Positions 1 to 7,722 of a stretch of DNA of 15,529 nt are shown piece by piece. The position numbers and the translations under genes were made by a program. Position 1 is the first letter of the stretch, and each line of letters opens with the position of its first letter. Under the pieces are notes generated by a model that saw nothing but the letters and a program-made list of their open reading frames with translations, did no database searches and was not told where the DNA came from. The DNA comes from Candidatus Poribacteria bacterium (GTDB taxonomy: Bacteria; Poribacteria; DTPJ01), in NCBI GenBank assembly GCA_011334435.1, contig DTPJ01000757.1, forward strand, positions 1 to 15,529. Reading direction: 5' to 3'.

Positions 1-835
1 AATAATATTGTTTTGGCGATATTTCAATGATCTTATACCATTGTTCAAGGGCTTTATCCTTTTCCCCTTTTTCTGCATACAACTTGCCCATCTCTTCATA
101 TATTTCTATATCTTTTGGATTGGATCTTAAAAGTTTTTGATATAAATCCATAGCGGAATCATATTTGCCCTGCTTTCTGTATATAAGAGCCATCTGATTA
201 AGCATATATGTATTATCGGGATTTTCAGAAAGATTTATAGCTATCTTCTCTTCTGCTTCTTTAAACATACTCTCTGCAATATAAAGGTAGATTAAACGGT
301 TAAAGACAATTGATCTGAGAGTAGATTTTGGAAACTGTTCAAGAAATCCTTCATATTCTTTGATCGCTTTTTTGTTTTCGCCTTTTGAATAATAGTAGCT
401 TGCGAGGCGATATATCGCCATTGCCGATGATTCCGTCCCCGGATATTGTTTATTTATCTGATTTGACATAGCAATAAGGTCGTCAAACTGGTATCTTTGC
501 ATATATACATTCATCAGAAGCGACACAGCATTTGCTGCGTTTGGACTATTTGGATCAGCAGATATTATTTTAAGATAGCATTTTATAGCAGAATCATCAT
601 CACCAAGCTGTAAATAACACGCTGCCATTTGTATCAATATCTCATCTTTTAACCCTGTATTTGGTGAGTCTTTGAGCAATTTTTCATACATACTCAAAGC
701 CTCGCTGTAATTCCCTTGCATTTGCAGACTTTCTGCATCAGTGAAAACTTGCATATCCTTGCTGTTGATCTGTGCAGAAACTGACATTACGAATATGATA
801 TTAATTAAAATGAAACATAAAAATAATCTGTGCAT
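1..835 (-). CDS. Exported tetratricopeptide-repeat protein (partial, C-terminus beyond window)
   Basis: The minus frame stays open from an ATG at 835 to the left edge, giving 278 residues without a stop. The start MHRLFLCFILINIIFVMSVSA is a typical Sec signal peptide with a likely cut after Ala21, so the protein should be periplasmic or outer-membrane facing. The rest is a string of helical TPR-like units. Examples are residues 33-56 (AESLQMQGNYSEALSMYEK), 65-95, 137-170 (YYYSKGENKKAIKEYEGFLEQFP), 211-240 (ALIYRKQGKYDSAMDLYQKLL) and 245-275 (MGKLYAEKGEKDKALEQWYKII), each with the G/Y/A spacing of TPRs and an Asn-Pro or Asp-Pro turn. Such repeats bind partner proteins; no enzyme domain is seen. 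Its ATG shares one base with the stop of the upstream gene (TAATG), so the two are probably translationally coupled. The partner and exact role are unknown. Confidence 0.9.
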   Translation of the reverse strand, partial: MHRLFLCFILINIIFVMSVSAQINSKDMQVFTDAESLQMQGNYSEALSMYEKLLKDSPNTGLKDEILIQMAACYLQLGDDDSAIKCYLKIISADPNSPNAANAVSLLMNVYMQRYQFDDLIAMSNQINKQYPGTESSAMAIYRLASYYYSKGENKKAIKEYEGFLEQFPKSTLRSIVFNRLIYLYIAESMFKEAEEKIAINLSENPDNTYMLNQMALIYRKQGKYDSAMDLYQKLLRSNPKDIEIYEEMGKLYAEKGEKDKALEQWYKIIEISPKQYY

Positions 836-3090
836 TAATCTATCCTTTGTGCTTCTATTGTGATCGTCTTTTTGGAAGAAACGACGTTGAAAAACGCTAA
901 TTTCTGTTCATCGTCCCAAACGAAATTCACATCTTGACCATCAGCGAATATGTGAGACAGCTTCCCAGTTGGAAAATAAAGCGTGACGTTAACTTGAACG
1001 TTTTGATAAACTGATATTTCAGCTTTAAGTATAGATTTATCCTCGTCCCAAGCCTGATCAACTATACCATCAGACCCCATAGCAAATAACAAGATCGGCG
1101 TTTGCTCACAACTTTTTATAAAAAATATCCTTACACCATATTTAGGGACAAAAATTCTTGAAATTATCGGCGTTCCATATATCAAACTTAATGACAAATC
1201 TGTTTGAAGATCATTACATAGCTTTTGTGCCAATGGTTCATAGATAATATAATGTTTTTTATTGTCCAGATCAAGCTTCTGCGTGTCCTCTATTTCAATT
1301 TCAGTATAGCTATCTTCATCAGATAGGTTGACACAAGTAAATAATAATGATCCGTCTTTGTGTATATTGACGTAAATGTCGGGAGATTTGCTTACTGCTA
1401 ATGGATCGTCTATAAATCCCGGATACCATTTAGCATTGTTTATTCCAAAAAACCTCAATATGTCCCAATATTGAGTAATTAAATTGACTTCCTCTAAATT
1501 TGTGTTAGAAAATATCAAAGATGACATAAGTAGAATAGAGTTAGCGATAACTTGTTGATCAATCTCATCAACCTTCATTAAGCTATTACAACCAAGCCTA
1601 AAAGAGTTATGAAACAATCTTTTTTCTAACGAATTGGAAGCAATGATACCTTCTGAATTTCCCGAACATCTGACATCTATCCACGAACAGATCATTGATA
1701 AAGGCATTATGCCAGTATTCGCCATTACAATTGAATCTTGCGATTTTGACTTTGCCTTCAAGTAGGCATGTTTTATCATCTCTCTGACCCAAATAAATGT
1801 TGGTCTTATATATTTTCTTTGACAGCCATGCAAGGGATTTCTGCATAAAAGTTTATCGTAATAGATGTCTAAAAAGATACCATCAAAATTATTTTCATCA
1901 ATTATTTTATCAACATGGGACTTCCAGTATTCTCTCCATCCTTCTGCACCCGGACAAGCAAAAACATTAGAATTATTATCAAATGACTCTATATGCCATT
2001 CAATAGCATGTTCGTCAAATATATCATAATCTTGGTCTATCTCCATCATATTTATATAAGGAATTACTTTAATATTGTGTTTATGGGCAATAGAGACAAT
2101 ATTATCTGTTTTTGCTTTTTCGTGAGGGAAAGTCTTTCCAAAATACTTTATGGGAAGGATCATCAGATCAAATCCGTTATTTTTAGCCTCTTTTATTTGA
2201 TCTTCAGACGGATAATAGGTTTCCGATTTCCAGACACGCATATTAGAGAAAAATGGATTATAAATCTTAGGAGGAGTTATAGAAAGGGCAAAATATGCGG
2301 TATGTTCCCAGCCAGAATTCACCTGTGTAGTTTTGCCATTAATCGCCATTATCTCATAAGAAACTCCGTCTGATTTTGCGGATGCGGAGATGTTCATACC
2401 TATTTCTGGGGCATTTTCGTCTAATTTTCCAGATATTAGATTAGCCCCATATCTTTGATAACCGGCATCCCAAATAGATATTTCCATTCCGCTTTCGTCA
2501 TTTCCAAACCAACACCACGGAATAAATTCTCCACTAAATAGCAAGCCATCTTCCTTAATCTCACCATATATATAGTTGATAGCCGTTTCGTTTTTGTTCT
2601 GATCGCTAAGATGGATAAAATACTTGCAAAGCGAAGAATTCAGTTTCCCTCTGGATATACAAAGCCATTTTATTTCGCAATCATCGGTAATTTTGCTATC
2701 AACGATGATAAAGATGTTTCCATCGTTTTCTATTTCATAAGTGACTCTATATCTGGCGGGGAAAGGCTTTCCTGTTGGACTGCGATAAATGCCGTGACTT
2801 CTTATATTCACTTCGTAAGGAGTCGCTGATAAGATTTCACATTCTGCCTCTTGTTCATATTTTGCAGAATACTCTTCATTTTCAGGGGATTCTGTGTTTG
2901 ATATAAATATGTCTGGTATTTCTGATCCTGTTTTTTCTAAAAAATCCTTTCCTAAAACGCTAATACTTTTGATTAGCCCGGTTTTTTTTGAGAAACGGTA
3001 TTTAAAAGTCTCGCCTTCAACGCATATCGTCTTTGGATCCTCAATGACATTCAGCATTCTTTGTCTTTTAATATTAGATTTAATGCTCAT
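835..3090 (-). CDS. Glycoside-hydrolase-like TIM-barrel protein, family unassigned
   Basis: This is a 751-residue protein with no signal peptide, so probably cytoplasmic. Residues 20-270 look like an all-beta N-terminal domain and include PWCWFGNDESGMEISIWDAG (191-210), similar to the 'WxGxxxxG' strand pair of beta-sandwich domains in GH123/DUF6067-like proteins. Residues 285-560 read as a (beta/alpha)8 barrel with IKVIPYINM (340-348) and NFDGIFLDIYYD (401-412). Asp408 and Asp412 sit at a strand end where many glycosidases keep catalytic acids. CRNPLHGC (416-423) follows and may bind metal or be structural. The C-terminal part, about 570-751, is again beta-rich, as in glycosidase accessory domains. 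The start is supported by AAGGAGG at 3102-3096, five bases before the ATG. It precedes the TPR gene with a one-base overlap. Family assignment is from memory of motifs and is tentative; substrate and activity cannot be read. Confidence 0.75.
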   Translation of the reverse strand: MSIKSNIKRQRMLNVIEDPKTICVEGETFKYRFSKKTGLIKSISVLGKDFLEKTGSEIPDIFISNTESPENEEYSAKYEQEAECEILSATPYEVNIRSHGIYRSPTGKPFPARYRVTYEIENDGNIFIIVDSKITDDCEIKWLCISRGKLNSSLCKYFIHLSDQNKNETAINYIYGEIKEDGLLFSGEFIPWCWFGNDESGMEISIWDAGYQRYGANLISGKLDENAPEIGMNISASAKSDGVSYEIMAINGKTTQVNSGWEHTAYFALSITPPKIYNPFFSNMRVWKSETYYPSEDQIKEAKNNGFDLMILPIKYFGKTFPHEKAKTDNIVSIAHKHNIKVIPYINMMEIDQDYDIFDEHAIEWHIESFDNNSNVFACPGAEGWREYWKSHVDKIIDENNFDGIFLDIYYDKLLCRNPLHGCQRKYIRPTFIWVREMIKHAYLKAKSKSQDSIVMANTGIMPLSMICSWIDVRCSGNSEGIIASNSLEKRLFHNSFRLGCNSLMKVDEIDQQVIANSILLMSSLIFSNTNLEEVNLITQYWDILRFFGINNAKWYPGFIDDPLAVSKSPDIYVNIHKDGSLLFTCVNLSDEDSYTEIEIEDTQKLDLDNKKHYIIYEPLAQKLCNDLQTDLSLSLIYGTPIISRIFVPKYGVRIFFIKSCEQTPILLFAMGSDGIVDQAWDEDKSILKAEISVYQNVQVNVTLYFPTGKLSHIFADGQDVNFVWDDEQKLAFFNVVSSKKTITIEAQRID

Positions 3091-3144
3091 ATTGTCCTCC
3101 TTGGATTATAGATCCGTTAATTTTGAAAGCGAGCCTGACAAATT

Positions 3145-3173
3145 TTTATAATATTTTAGCAAACTTTGGACAA
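3145..3173 (-). promoter_or_regulatory. Sigma70-like promoter for the glycosidase-like gene
   Basis: On the minus strand TTGTCC (3173-3168), 17 bases, then TATAAA (3150-3145). The expected start near 3138 leaves a leader of about 48 bases before the gene at 3090. The -35 box lies inside the left arm (3165-3175) of an inverted repeat that bounds the intergenic repeat element. Prediction only. Confidence 0.5.
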
Positions 3174-3516
3174 TTTTAAGTTGAAAATGTTACCAATTGT
3201 CCAAATTAAATTTTAATGACAATAGAAGATTTTAAAATCCCCCTTTATCTCCCTTTTTATTGAGTTTGAAAAATTAACCGAGTAATGAAATTAGCAATGT
3301 TTTTCTGGATTCCCGCTTGCGCGGGAATGACACTTTGTGTGTATTCGTCATTCCTGCGGAAGCAGGAATCCATTCTCGGCGATTACCCGATTAATTATTC
3401 AATATTCATTCTAAGGGGGAAAGTAAAAACTCCTTTTTCCAAATGAGGAATTCCTAAAAGTCTCCCTTTTAGAAAAGGGAAATTTAGAGGGATTTTAGGA
3501 TAGTAAATTGTCCGAA
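3165..3516. repeat. Nested palindromic intergenic repeat element (MITE- or REP-cluster-like)
   Basis: No gene is seen in 3165-3516. Instead, complementary segments nest around a common centre. TTTGGACAATT (3165-3175) pairs with AATTGTCCGAA (3506-3516, one mismatch) and also perfectly with AATTGTCCAAA (3195-3205). AAAATCCCCCTTTATC (about 3234-3249) matches the reverse complement of a segment near 3480-3498 imperfectly. ATTAACCGAGTAAT (3273-3286) pairs with ATTACCCGATTAAT (3382-3395, 12/14). A central 26-base pair, 3306-3331 with 3347-3372, has 23 complementary positions. The whole could fold into one long cruciform or RNA hairpin. A related segment recurs inverted at 10995-11070, so this is a dispersed family. 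No transposase is encoded, and no clear target duplication was identified. Confidence 0.7.
3309..3369. repeat. Paired dRS3-like hairpins
   Basis: ATTCCCGC TTGC GCGGGAAT (3309-3328) is a perfect 8-bp stem with a 4-base loop. ATTCCTGC GGAA GCAGGAAT (3350-3369) is a second perfect 8-bp stem. The first fits the ATTCCC-N8-GGGAAT layout known as dRS3 in Neisseria, a motif type also widespread as REP-like hairpins. The two are inverted relative to each other and form the core of the larger palindrome. Confidence 0.75.
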
Positions 3517-3531
3517 CTTCAAATATTAAAA

Positions 3532-3582
3532 GAGCCTTATAAGCAACTTTTGAAATTAGTTAAAAATTGCTTAATAAGACTC
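3532..3582 (-). terminator. Intrinsic terminator of the oxidoreductase transcript
   Basis: Read on the minus strand, GAGTCTTATTAAGCAATTTT (3582-3563) pairs with AAAAGTTGCTTATAAGGCTC (3551-3532) around an 11-base loop, with two mismatches or bulges, and is followed by TTTT (3531-3528). It begins 13 bases after the oxidoreductase stop codon, the expected place for a rho-independent terminator. Confidence 0.75.
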
Positions 3583-3594
3583 AATTATGATTTT

Positions 3595-4575
3595 TCACCA
3601 TTTCATCGGCAGAACAACTTTTGACCTTTCTTTTGCTGATTTATATGTCGCTAAGACGATCTCAACAGCTTTTCGTCCTTCTCTTCCGTCAACAATACAT
3701 TTTTTGCCTTCATTAATGCAATCAACGAAATGCTGTATTTCTGCGACGACAGCGTCAATACCTTTATTGGGAGGAATATTTTCAGTCCATTCCCTTTCGC
3801 CCATGAGCTTATGATAGACATTTCCCGTGTCCATATCAAGCCTCATAGAGCCTTTTGATCCGTCAATAATAGTTGCTCTACTTCCCCTTGATCCTAAGAA
3901 AGGTCCCCATCTTAAAACTCCAACTGCCTTTGATTTGTATCTGATAAGCGACAGAGTGTAATCTTCCCAATCGGGGTCATCAGAAAAACTGCCAACTTCC
4001 CCTGACACAGCGTCTGGTTCACCGCCAAACCAATTGATAAGGTCTGCTTTATGTATGCCATTTTCAAGCAATCCGCCCATTTTTCCAAACCATGAATCAG
4101 GCTTTTTTCTTGGACCTGAATAGGTTGAACAATAATCAGTCTCAATATACACAATATCACCGATTAGTCCATCATCAACCATCTTTTTTCCAAGCTCATG
4201 TAGCGGATAGAATCTCAGCACTTGACCAACCATAAGAAGCACACCAGCTTTATCTGTGGCGGAGATCATAGCGTCTGCATCGTCCAAAGTCGCGGATAGC
4301 GGTTTTTCACAGAATACGTGGATACCTCTTTGTGCAGCGTCAACAGTAACAGGTGTATGTTGCCATGGCGGAGTTGCAACAGTGATAGCATCTACTTCGT
4401 TAAACATTTCATTATAATCTGTAAAGTATTTGACGCCGAATTTTTCACCGACAGTTTTAGCTTGATCAGGTCTAACATCGGAAACAGCCACAAATTGACA
4501 ATTTTTGACATTGCGAAGTGCATTGCAATGTGCCTGTCCCATTCCACCGACGCCGACTACACCAATCTTTAACAT
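3595..4575 (-). CDS. Gfo/Idh/MocA-family NAD(P)-dependent oxidoreductase
   Basis: This 326-residue protein has the family's normal length. The N-terminal Rossmann fold starts MLKIGVVGVGGMGQAH with Gly8-x-Gly10-x-x-Gly13 for dinucleotide binding. HVFCEKPLS carries the hallmark Glu-Lys-Pro (90-92), whose Lys is part of the active site. GLLENGIHKADLINWFGG (about 168-185) gives the conserved His175 and Asp178 of the C-terminal alpha/beta domain. The family oxidises or reduces sugars, inositols and their derivatives; the substrate cannot be told. The start at 4575 is chosen because GGAGG (4588-4584) lies eight bases upstream and the Rossmann strand begins right there. An upstream in-frame ATG at 4614 would add 13 residues but sits in a hairpin stem without a good binding site. 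It follows the aldolase gene by 64 bases and ends at a strong terminator. Confidence 0.93.
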   Translation of the reverse strand: MLKIGVVGVGGMGQAHCNALRNVKNCQFVAVSDVRPDQAKTVGEKFGVKYFTDYNEMFNEVDAITVATPPWQHTPVTVDAAQRGIHVFCEKPLSATLDDADAMISATDKAGVLLMVGQVLRFYPLHELGKKMVDDGLIGDIVYIETDYCSTYSGPRKKPDSWFGKMGGLLENGIHKADLINWFGGEPDAVSGEVGSFSDDPDWEDYTLSLIRYKSKAVGVLRWGPFLGSRGSRATIIDGSKGSMRLDMDTGNVYHKLMGEREWTENIPPNKGIDAVVAEIQHFVDCINEGKKCIVDGREGRKAVEIVLATYKSAKERSKVVLPMKW

Positions 4576-4588
4576 GACTTGTCCCTCC

Positions 4589-4630
4589 AAAAAATCAGGG
4601 ACATAGTAAGCCATGTCCCCGACGTTTTTT
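4589..4630. terminator. Hairpin with T-tract between aldolase and oxidoreductase genes
   Basis: GGGACAT (4598-4604) and ATGTCCC (4613-4619) form a perfect 7-bp stem with an 8-base loop. On the minus strand it is followed after three bases by six Ts (4594-4589), and on the plus strand after five bases by six Ts (4625-4630). On the minus strand it lies just downstream of the aldolase stop and just before the GGAGG of the oxidoreductase, so it may reduce read-through, act as an attenuator or protect the upstream message. Confidence 0.6.
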
Positions 4631-4639
4631 AGCTTTTAA

Positions 4640-5563
4640 CTACTTTGTGTAAATATCCTGTATCTGGTGCAGTAGTTTTATTGCTGCGTCCATTGGACGT
4701 TGGAAAGCGTTACGACCGACAATTGAGCCAAAAGAATTGCCAGCAGCGAGCTGTCTGACTTCTTCAAGGACTTCCTCATCGCTTTTTGCTTCCCCGCCTG
4801 AGTTGATCACTATACGTTTGCCATTAAACGCAGATTTGACGACAATTTTTGTCCTGTCTGCCAATGTGTCAATCGGCACGTCTTTGTAAGTGCCTCTCTT
4901 AATATGCTCAGGCAGACCTATAGTTGCCTTTGTTGGTTTGCATTTAATAATATGCGCCCCTAATTGAGCGGCGATATGGACAGCATAGCAAACGACGTCA
5001 ACAGCAGTTTCAACGTCCTTTGATGGAAGTCCACTGCCTCTTGGATATGCCCATACGACAACGACAAGTCCCGCAGACCTTGCATCAGCAGCTAATTCAC
5101 GGACTTGCTCATACATTGTCCCGCTATGGAGTGACCCCGGATAGATCGTAAATCCGACAGCGGCACAGCCAAGACGGACAGCATCATCAACCCATGATGT
5201 AACCGTTGGATTTGGATCGCTTTCATCTGGCATCATCAAGTCATGTGAGTTCACCTTCAATATTGTTGGCAACTCCGCTGCTGCGATAATGTCTGCTGCT
5301 GCTTCAATTTGACCCAAAGGCGCTGCATAACCATTACAACCAGCCTCTATAGCTAACTTTGCGTGATAAGCAGGATCATAACCAGCGGGATTTGGCTGAA
5401 AACTTCTACCAGGACCATGCTCAAACCCTTGATCAACTGGCAAAAGAACGAATTTTCCCGTTCCACCGATACGTCCATAATTGATGAATCGCAAAAGGTT
5501 ATGCTTCTGCTGTGCTGTCATCGCTGGATACCAACTAAGAATTTCTGAAACACGATTACCCAT
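4640..5563 (-). CDS. Class I fructose-bisphosphate aldolase (DhnA/FbaB type)
   Basis: This 307-residue cytoplasmic enzyme should split fructose 1,6-bisphosphate into two triose phosphates, or run in reverse in gluconeogenesis. FVLLPVDQGFEHGPG (38-52) is the N-terminal signature of the DhnA family. HIIKCKPT (204-211) carries the probable Schiff-base lysine Lys207. INSGGEAKSDEEVL (253-266) and SIVGRNAFQRP (280-290) are the C-terminal phosphate-binding segments. Length is somewhat below the E. coli enzyme (about 350). The start has GGAGG seven bases upstream (5575-5571). It lies 31 bases after the helicase gene and 64 before the oxidoreductase, all in one direction. Relatives in the same superfamily include 2-amino-3,7-dideoxy-threo-hept-6-ulosonate synthase and LsrF; the sequence reads best as an aldolase. 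Confidence 0.9.
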   Translation of the reverse strand: MGNRVSEILSWYPAMTAQQKHNLLRFINYGRIGGTGKFVLLPVDQGFEHGPGRSFQPNPAGYDPAYHAKLAIEAGCNGYAAPLGQIEAAADIIAAAELPTILKVNSHDLMMPDESDPNPTVTSWVDDAVRLGCAAVGFTIYPGSLHSGTMYEQVRELAADARSAGLVVVVWAYPRGSGLPSKDVETAVDVVCYAVHIAAQLGAHIIKCKPTKATIGLPEHIKRGTYKDVPIDTLADRTKIVVKSAFNGKRIVINSGGEAKSDEEVLEEVRQLAAGNSFGSIVGRNAFQRPMDAAIKLLHQIQDIYTK

Positions 5564-5594
5564 TTTTTATCCTCCTTCTTTTGATTATATGGAT

Positions 5595-7541
5595 TTACTG
5601 AAAAATAACCTCGCATTTCGGCAGTGAATTAAGGAAATACTTGCCATAATACTTTGTCTTTATGCGAGGATCAAGAATAACAACAATTCCAGTATCGTTT
5701 TTTGTTCGTATAAGTCTGCCAAATCCCTGTTTTAATCTTATTATGGCTTCAGGGAGATTATATTCCATAAAGGGATTTCCGCCCTTATTTTCAATGTCCT
5801 CTATACGAGCTTCTATAACTGGATGTGTTGGGACAGAAAATGGCAGTCTAACTACAATCACATTGCTTAACGCTTCTCCCTGAACATCTACACCTTCCCA
5901 AAAACTTGATGTCCCAAATAACACAGAATTTATATCTTTTTTAAATTCCTCTAACATTGTGTGCCTTGACATGCCTTCTCCTTGGACGAAGGCTTTTATG
6001 CCCTGTTCATTAAACCAAGAGATAAGAGATTTATATACATCATTCATCATTTTATAACTGGTAAAAAGCACAAACGCCTTTCCTTGTGTCAGACTGATAT
6101 AATATTTTATCTTCTCAATTGCTGATGATACAAATGCTTCATTATCACTTGGATCGGGCATTTTCTTTGGAATATAGAGCTTAACTTGCTTAGCGTAATC
6201 AAAAGGCGAACCTAAAAGCAACTCTCTGCTATCTTTGATGCCAATTCTATTTTTAAGGTAATCAAAGCTGAGATTTGTTGAAAGTGTCGCACCAGTTAAT
6301 ATAACGCTATTCATCTTATCAAATAAATTTGGCGATAATTCCACAGACACATTTATTGGCGCTGCATTAAGAGTTACATTTGCTATCCTATCCCTGCTAA
6401 GCTCAACCCAATAGACATGATCATCTAATAATTGACTTAATATACAATCTATGTCTTCATTAGCTTTTCGGCATCTCTCTATAAAGGCGTTTATTTCTTT
6501 CTCTTCTTCTTCATTCTTTGCAGACGGAAGCAATCCTGTTAGTATTGACTCTATCTTTTTGAGTGGAACAGAAAGCGTATTTTCCTGAAAGTTCTTTTCA
6601 TGTATCCTTTTTACTCCTGATGGCTCATCGCTTGACCATCCCTCTATTTTATCAAAGAATGTTGTTATTTCTTTTCTTACAGAATCAACCTCTCCTACCA
6701 AAGATGGAACACCTAAACGAATAAAAAGCCCGCCTTTTCTATCACGATTGCAGATAGAATCCATCAGATAAAGCATAGAATATTTGCTGATGGAGATACC
6801 TATATGTTCAGTAGCGGTATTTTCTATATTATGTGCCTCATCAATTACTAAGTATTTGTATTTTGGCAAAACAGAATATCCTGTTCCATTATCTTTCAAT
6901 GACAGATCACTAAATAAGAGATGATGATTTACTACTAAAATATTTGCATTATAAATGTTATTTCTTGCCCTTTGATAGAAGCAGGATTTGCCATAAGGAC
7001 ATAAGTTCATGCCGAGGCACATGTCCCTTTCTGCACATACTCTGCTCCATACGGTTTGCATTGGTTGAGGTTCAAGATCGGCAAGACTGCCATCTTTTGT
7101 CTTCTCTGACCATTGCCTTATTCTCTCTAAATCTTCTACCTCATCTTTGGAGTCAAATAAACCTCGTTCGTAAGATAACAGATTATGAAGTCTACGCAAA
7201 CAGAGATAATTAGAACGACCCTTCACTAACACAGCCTTAAAATCATAAGGCAGTATCTCTGAAAGAAATGGAATATCTTTGTGGATAAGTTGCTCTTGAA
7301 GACTTATAGTGTTCGTTGATACAACTACCCTTTCGGATTCTGAGATAGCAAAATCTATTGCAGGTATGAGATAAGCGAAGCTTTTGCCGACGCCTGTTCC
7401 GGCTTCAACTATTAGATGAACTGAGTCCTCAAATGCTTGTGATACCGCCTTTGCCATCTCAAGTTGTTGTTCTCTGAACTCGTAACTCTTGAGATTTTTC
7501 TCTATTAATCCATTTCTGCCAAATACTTTTTCTAATTCCAT
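5595..7541 (-). CDS. dinG: DinG/YoaA-type ATP-dependent DNA helicase (XPD-like, Fe-S)
   Basis: This 648-residue superfamily 2 helicase is expected to unwind DNA 5'->3' and help remove R-loops, forks or other structures. Walker A is EAGTGVGKS (46-54). The Walker B/DEAH box is LVIDEAHNIE (231-240). C-terminal motifs include LFGTSSFWEGVDVQG and the arginine-finger motif QGFGRLIRT near the end. Four cysteines likely hold a [4Fe-4S] cluster as in XPD/DinG: Cys114, Cys175, Cys181 and Cys187, with Cys169 as an alternative. There is no N-terminal exonuclease domain, unlike the Firmicute DinG proteins, so the layout is like the shorter proteobacterial form. The start has only a weak upstream GGA; the frame before it closes soon after. 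A TTGGCA-17-TAAAAT promoter lies 47 bases upstream. It heads a possible three-gene unit with the aldolase and the oxidoreductase. Confidence 0.93.
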   Translation of the reverse strand: MELEKVFGRNGLIEKNLKSYEFREQQLEMAKAVSQAFEDSVHLIVEAGTGVGKSFAYLIPAIDFAISESERVVVSTNTISLQEQLIHKDIPFLSEILPYDFKAVLVKGRSNYLCLRRLHNLLSYERGLFDSKDEVEDLERIRQWSEKTKDGSLADLEPQPMQTVWSRVCAERDMCLGMNLCPYGKSCFYQRARNNIYNANILVVNHHLLFSDLSLKDNGTGYSVLPKYKYLVIDEAHNIENTATEHIGISISKYSMLYLMDSICNRDRKGGLFIRLGVPSLVGEVDSVRKEITTFFDKIEGWSSDEPSGVKRIHEKNFQENTLSVPLKKIESILTGLLPSAKNEEEEKEINAFIERCRKANEDIDCILSQLLDDHVYWVELSRDRIANVTLNAAPINVSVELSPNLFDKMNSVILTGATLSTNLSFDYLKNRIGIKDSRELLLGSPFDYAKQVKLYIPKKMPDPSDNEAFVSSAIEKIKYYISLTQGKAFVLFTSYKMMNDVYKSLISWFNEQGIKAFVQGEGMSRHTMLEEFKKDINSVLFGTSSFWEGVDVQGEALSNVIVVRLPFSVPTHPVIEARIEDIENKGGNPFMEYNLPEAIIRLKQGFGRLIRTKNDTGIVVILDPRIKTKYYGKYFLNSLPKCEVIFQ

Positions 7542-7587
7542 AATTCCAAAATTGACAATATTTGACTGGTAAATTTAATCTATTTAT

Positions 7588-7616
7588 ATTTTATCATAAA
7601 AAATAGACATTGCCAA
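7588..7616 (-). promoter_or_regulatory. Sigma70-like promoter of the helicase gene
   Basis: On the minus strand TTGGCA (7616-7611), a 17-base spacer, then TAAAAT (7593-7588). The start would fall near 7581, about 40 bases before the helicase ATG. It stands back to back with the promoter at 7648-7676. Confidence 0.55.
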
Positions 7617-7647
7617 GCATAATCGGTTTGACTTCAGATTGTGTATA

Positions 7648-7676
7648 TTGACAAATTGATGAAAATCTGATAGTAT
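7648..7676 (+). promoter_or_regulatory. Sigma70-like promoter of the acidic-protein gene
   Basis: TTGACA (7648-7653), a 17-base spacer, then TAGTAT (7671-7676). The start near 7683 leaves a 40-base leader with AGGAGG at 7707-7712, ten bases before the ATG at 7723. Confidence 0.65.
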
Positions 7677-7722
7677 TTAATTAACAACTTATGCAAAACA
7701 ATAATTAGGAGGATAGTATATA

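Noticed and set aside
3165..3516. Insertion sequence with a transposase
   Set aside because: No coding frame of useful length lies between the inverted arms; only a non-autonomous repeat can be supported.
4576..4614. Longer oxidoreductase start at 4614
   Set aside because: The ATG is in a hairpin stem without a good ribosome site, and the Rossmann fold begins at 4575 behind GGAGG.
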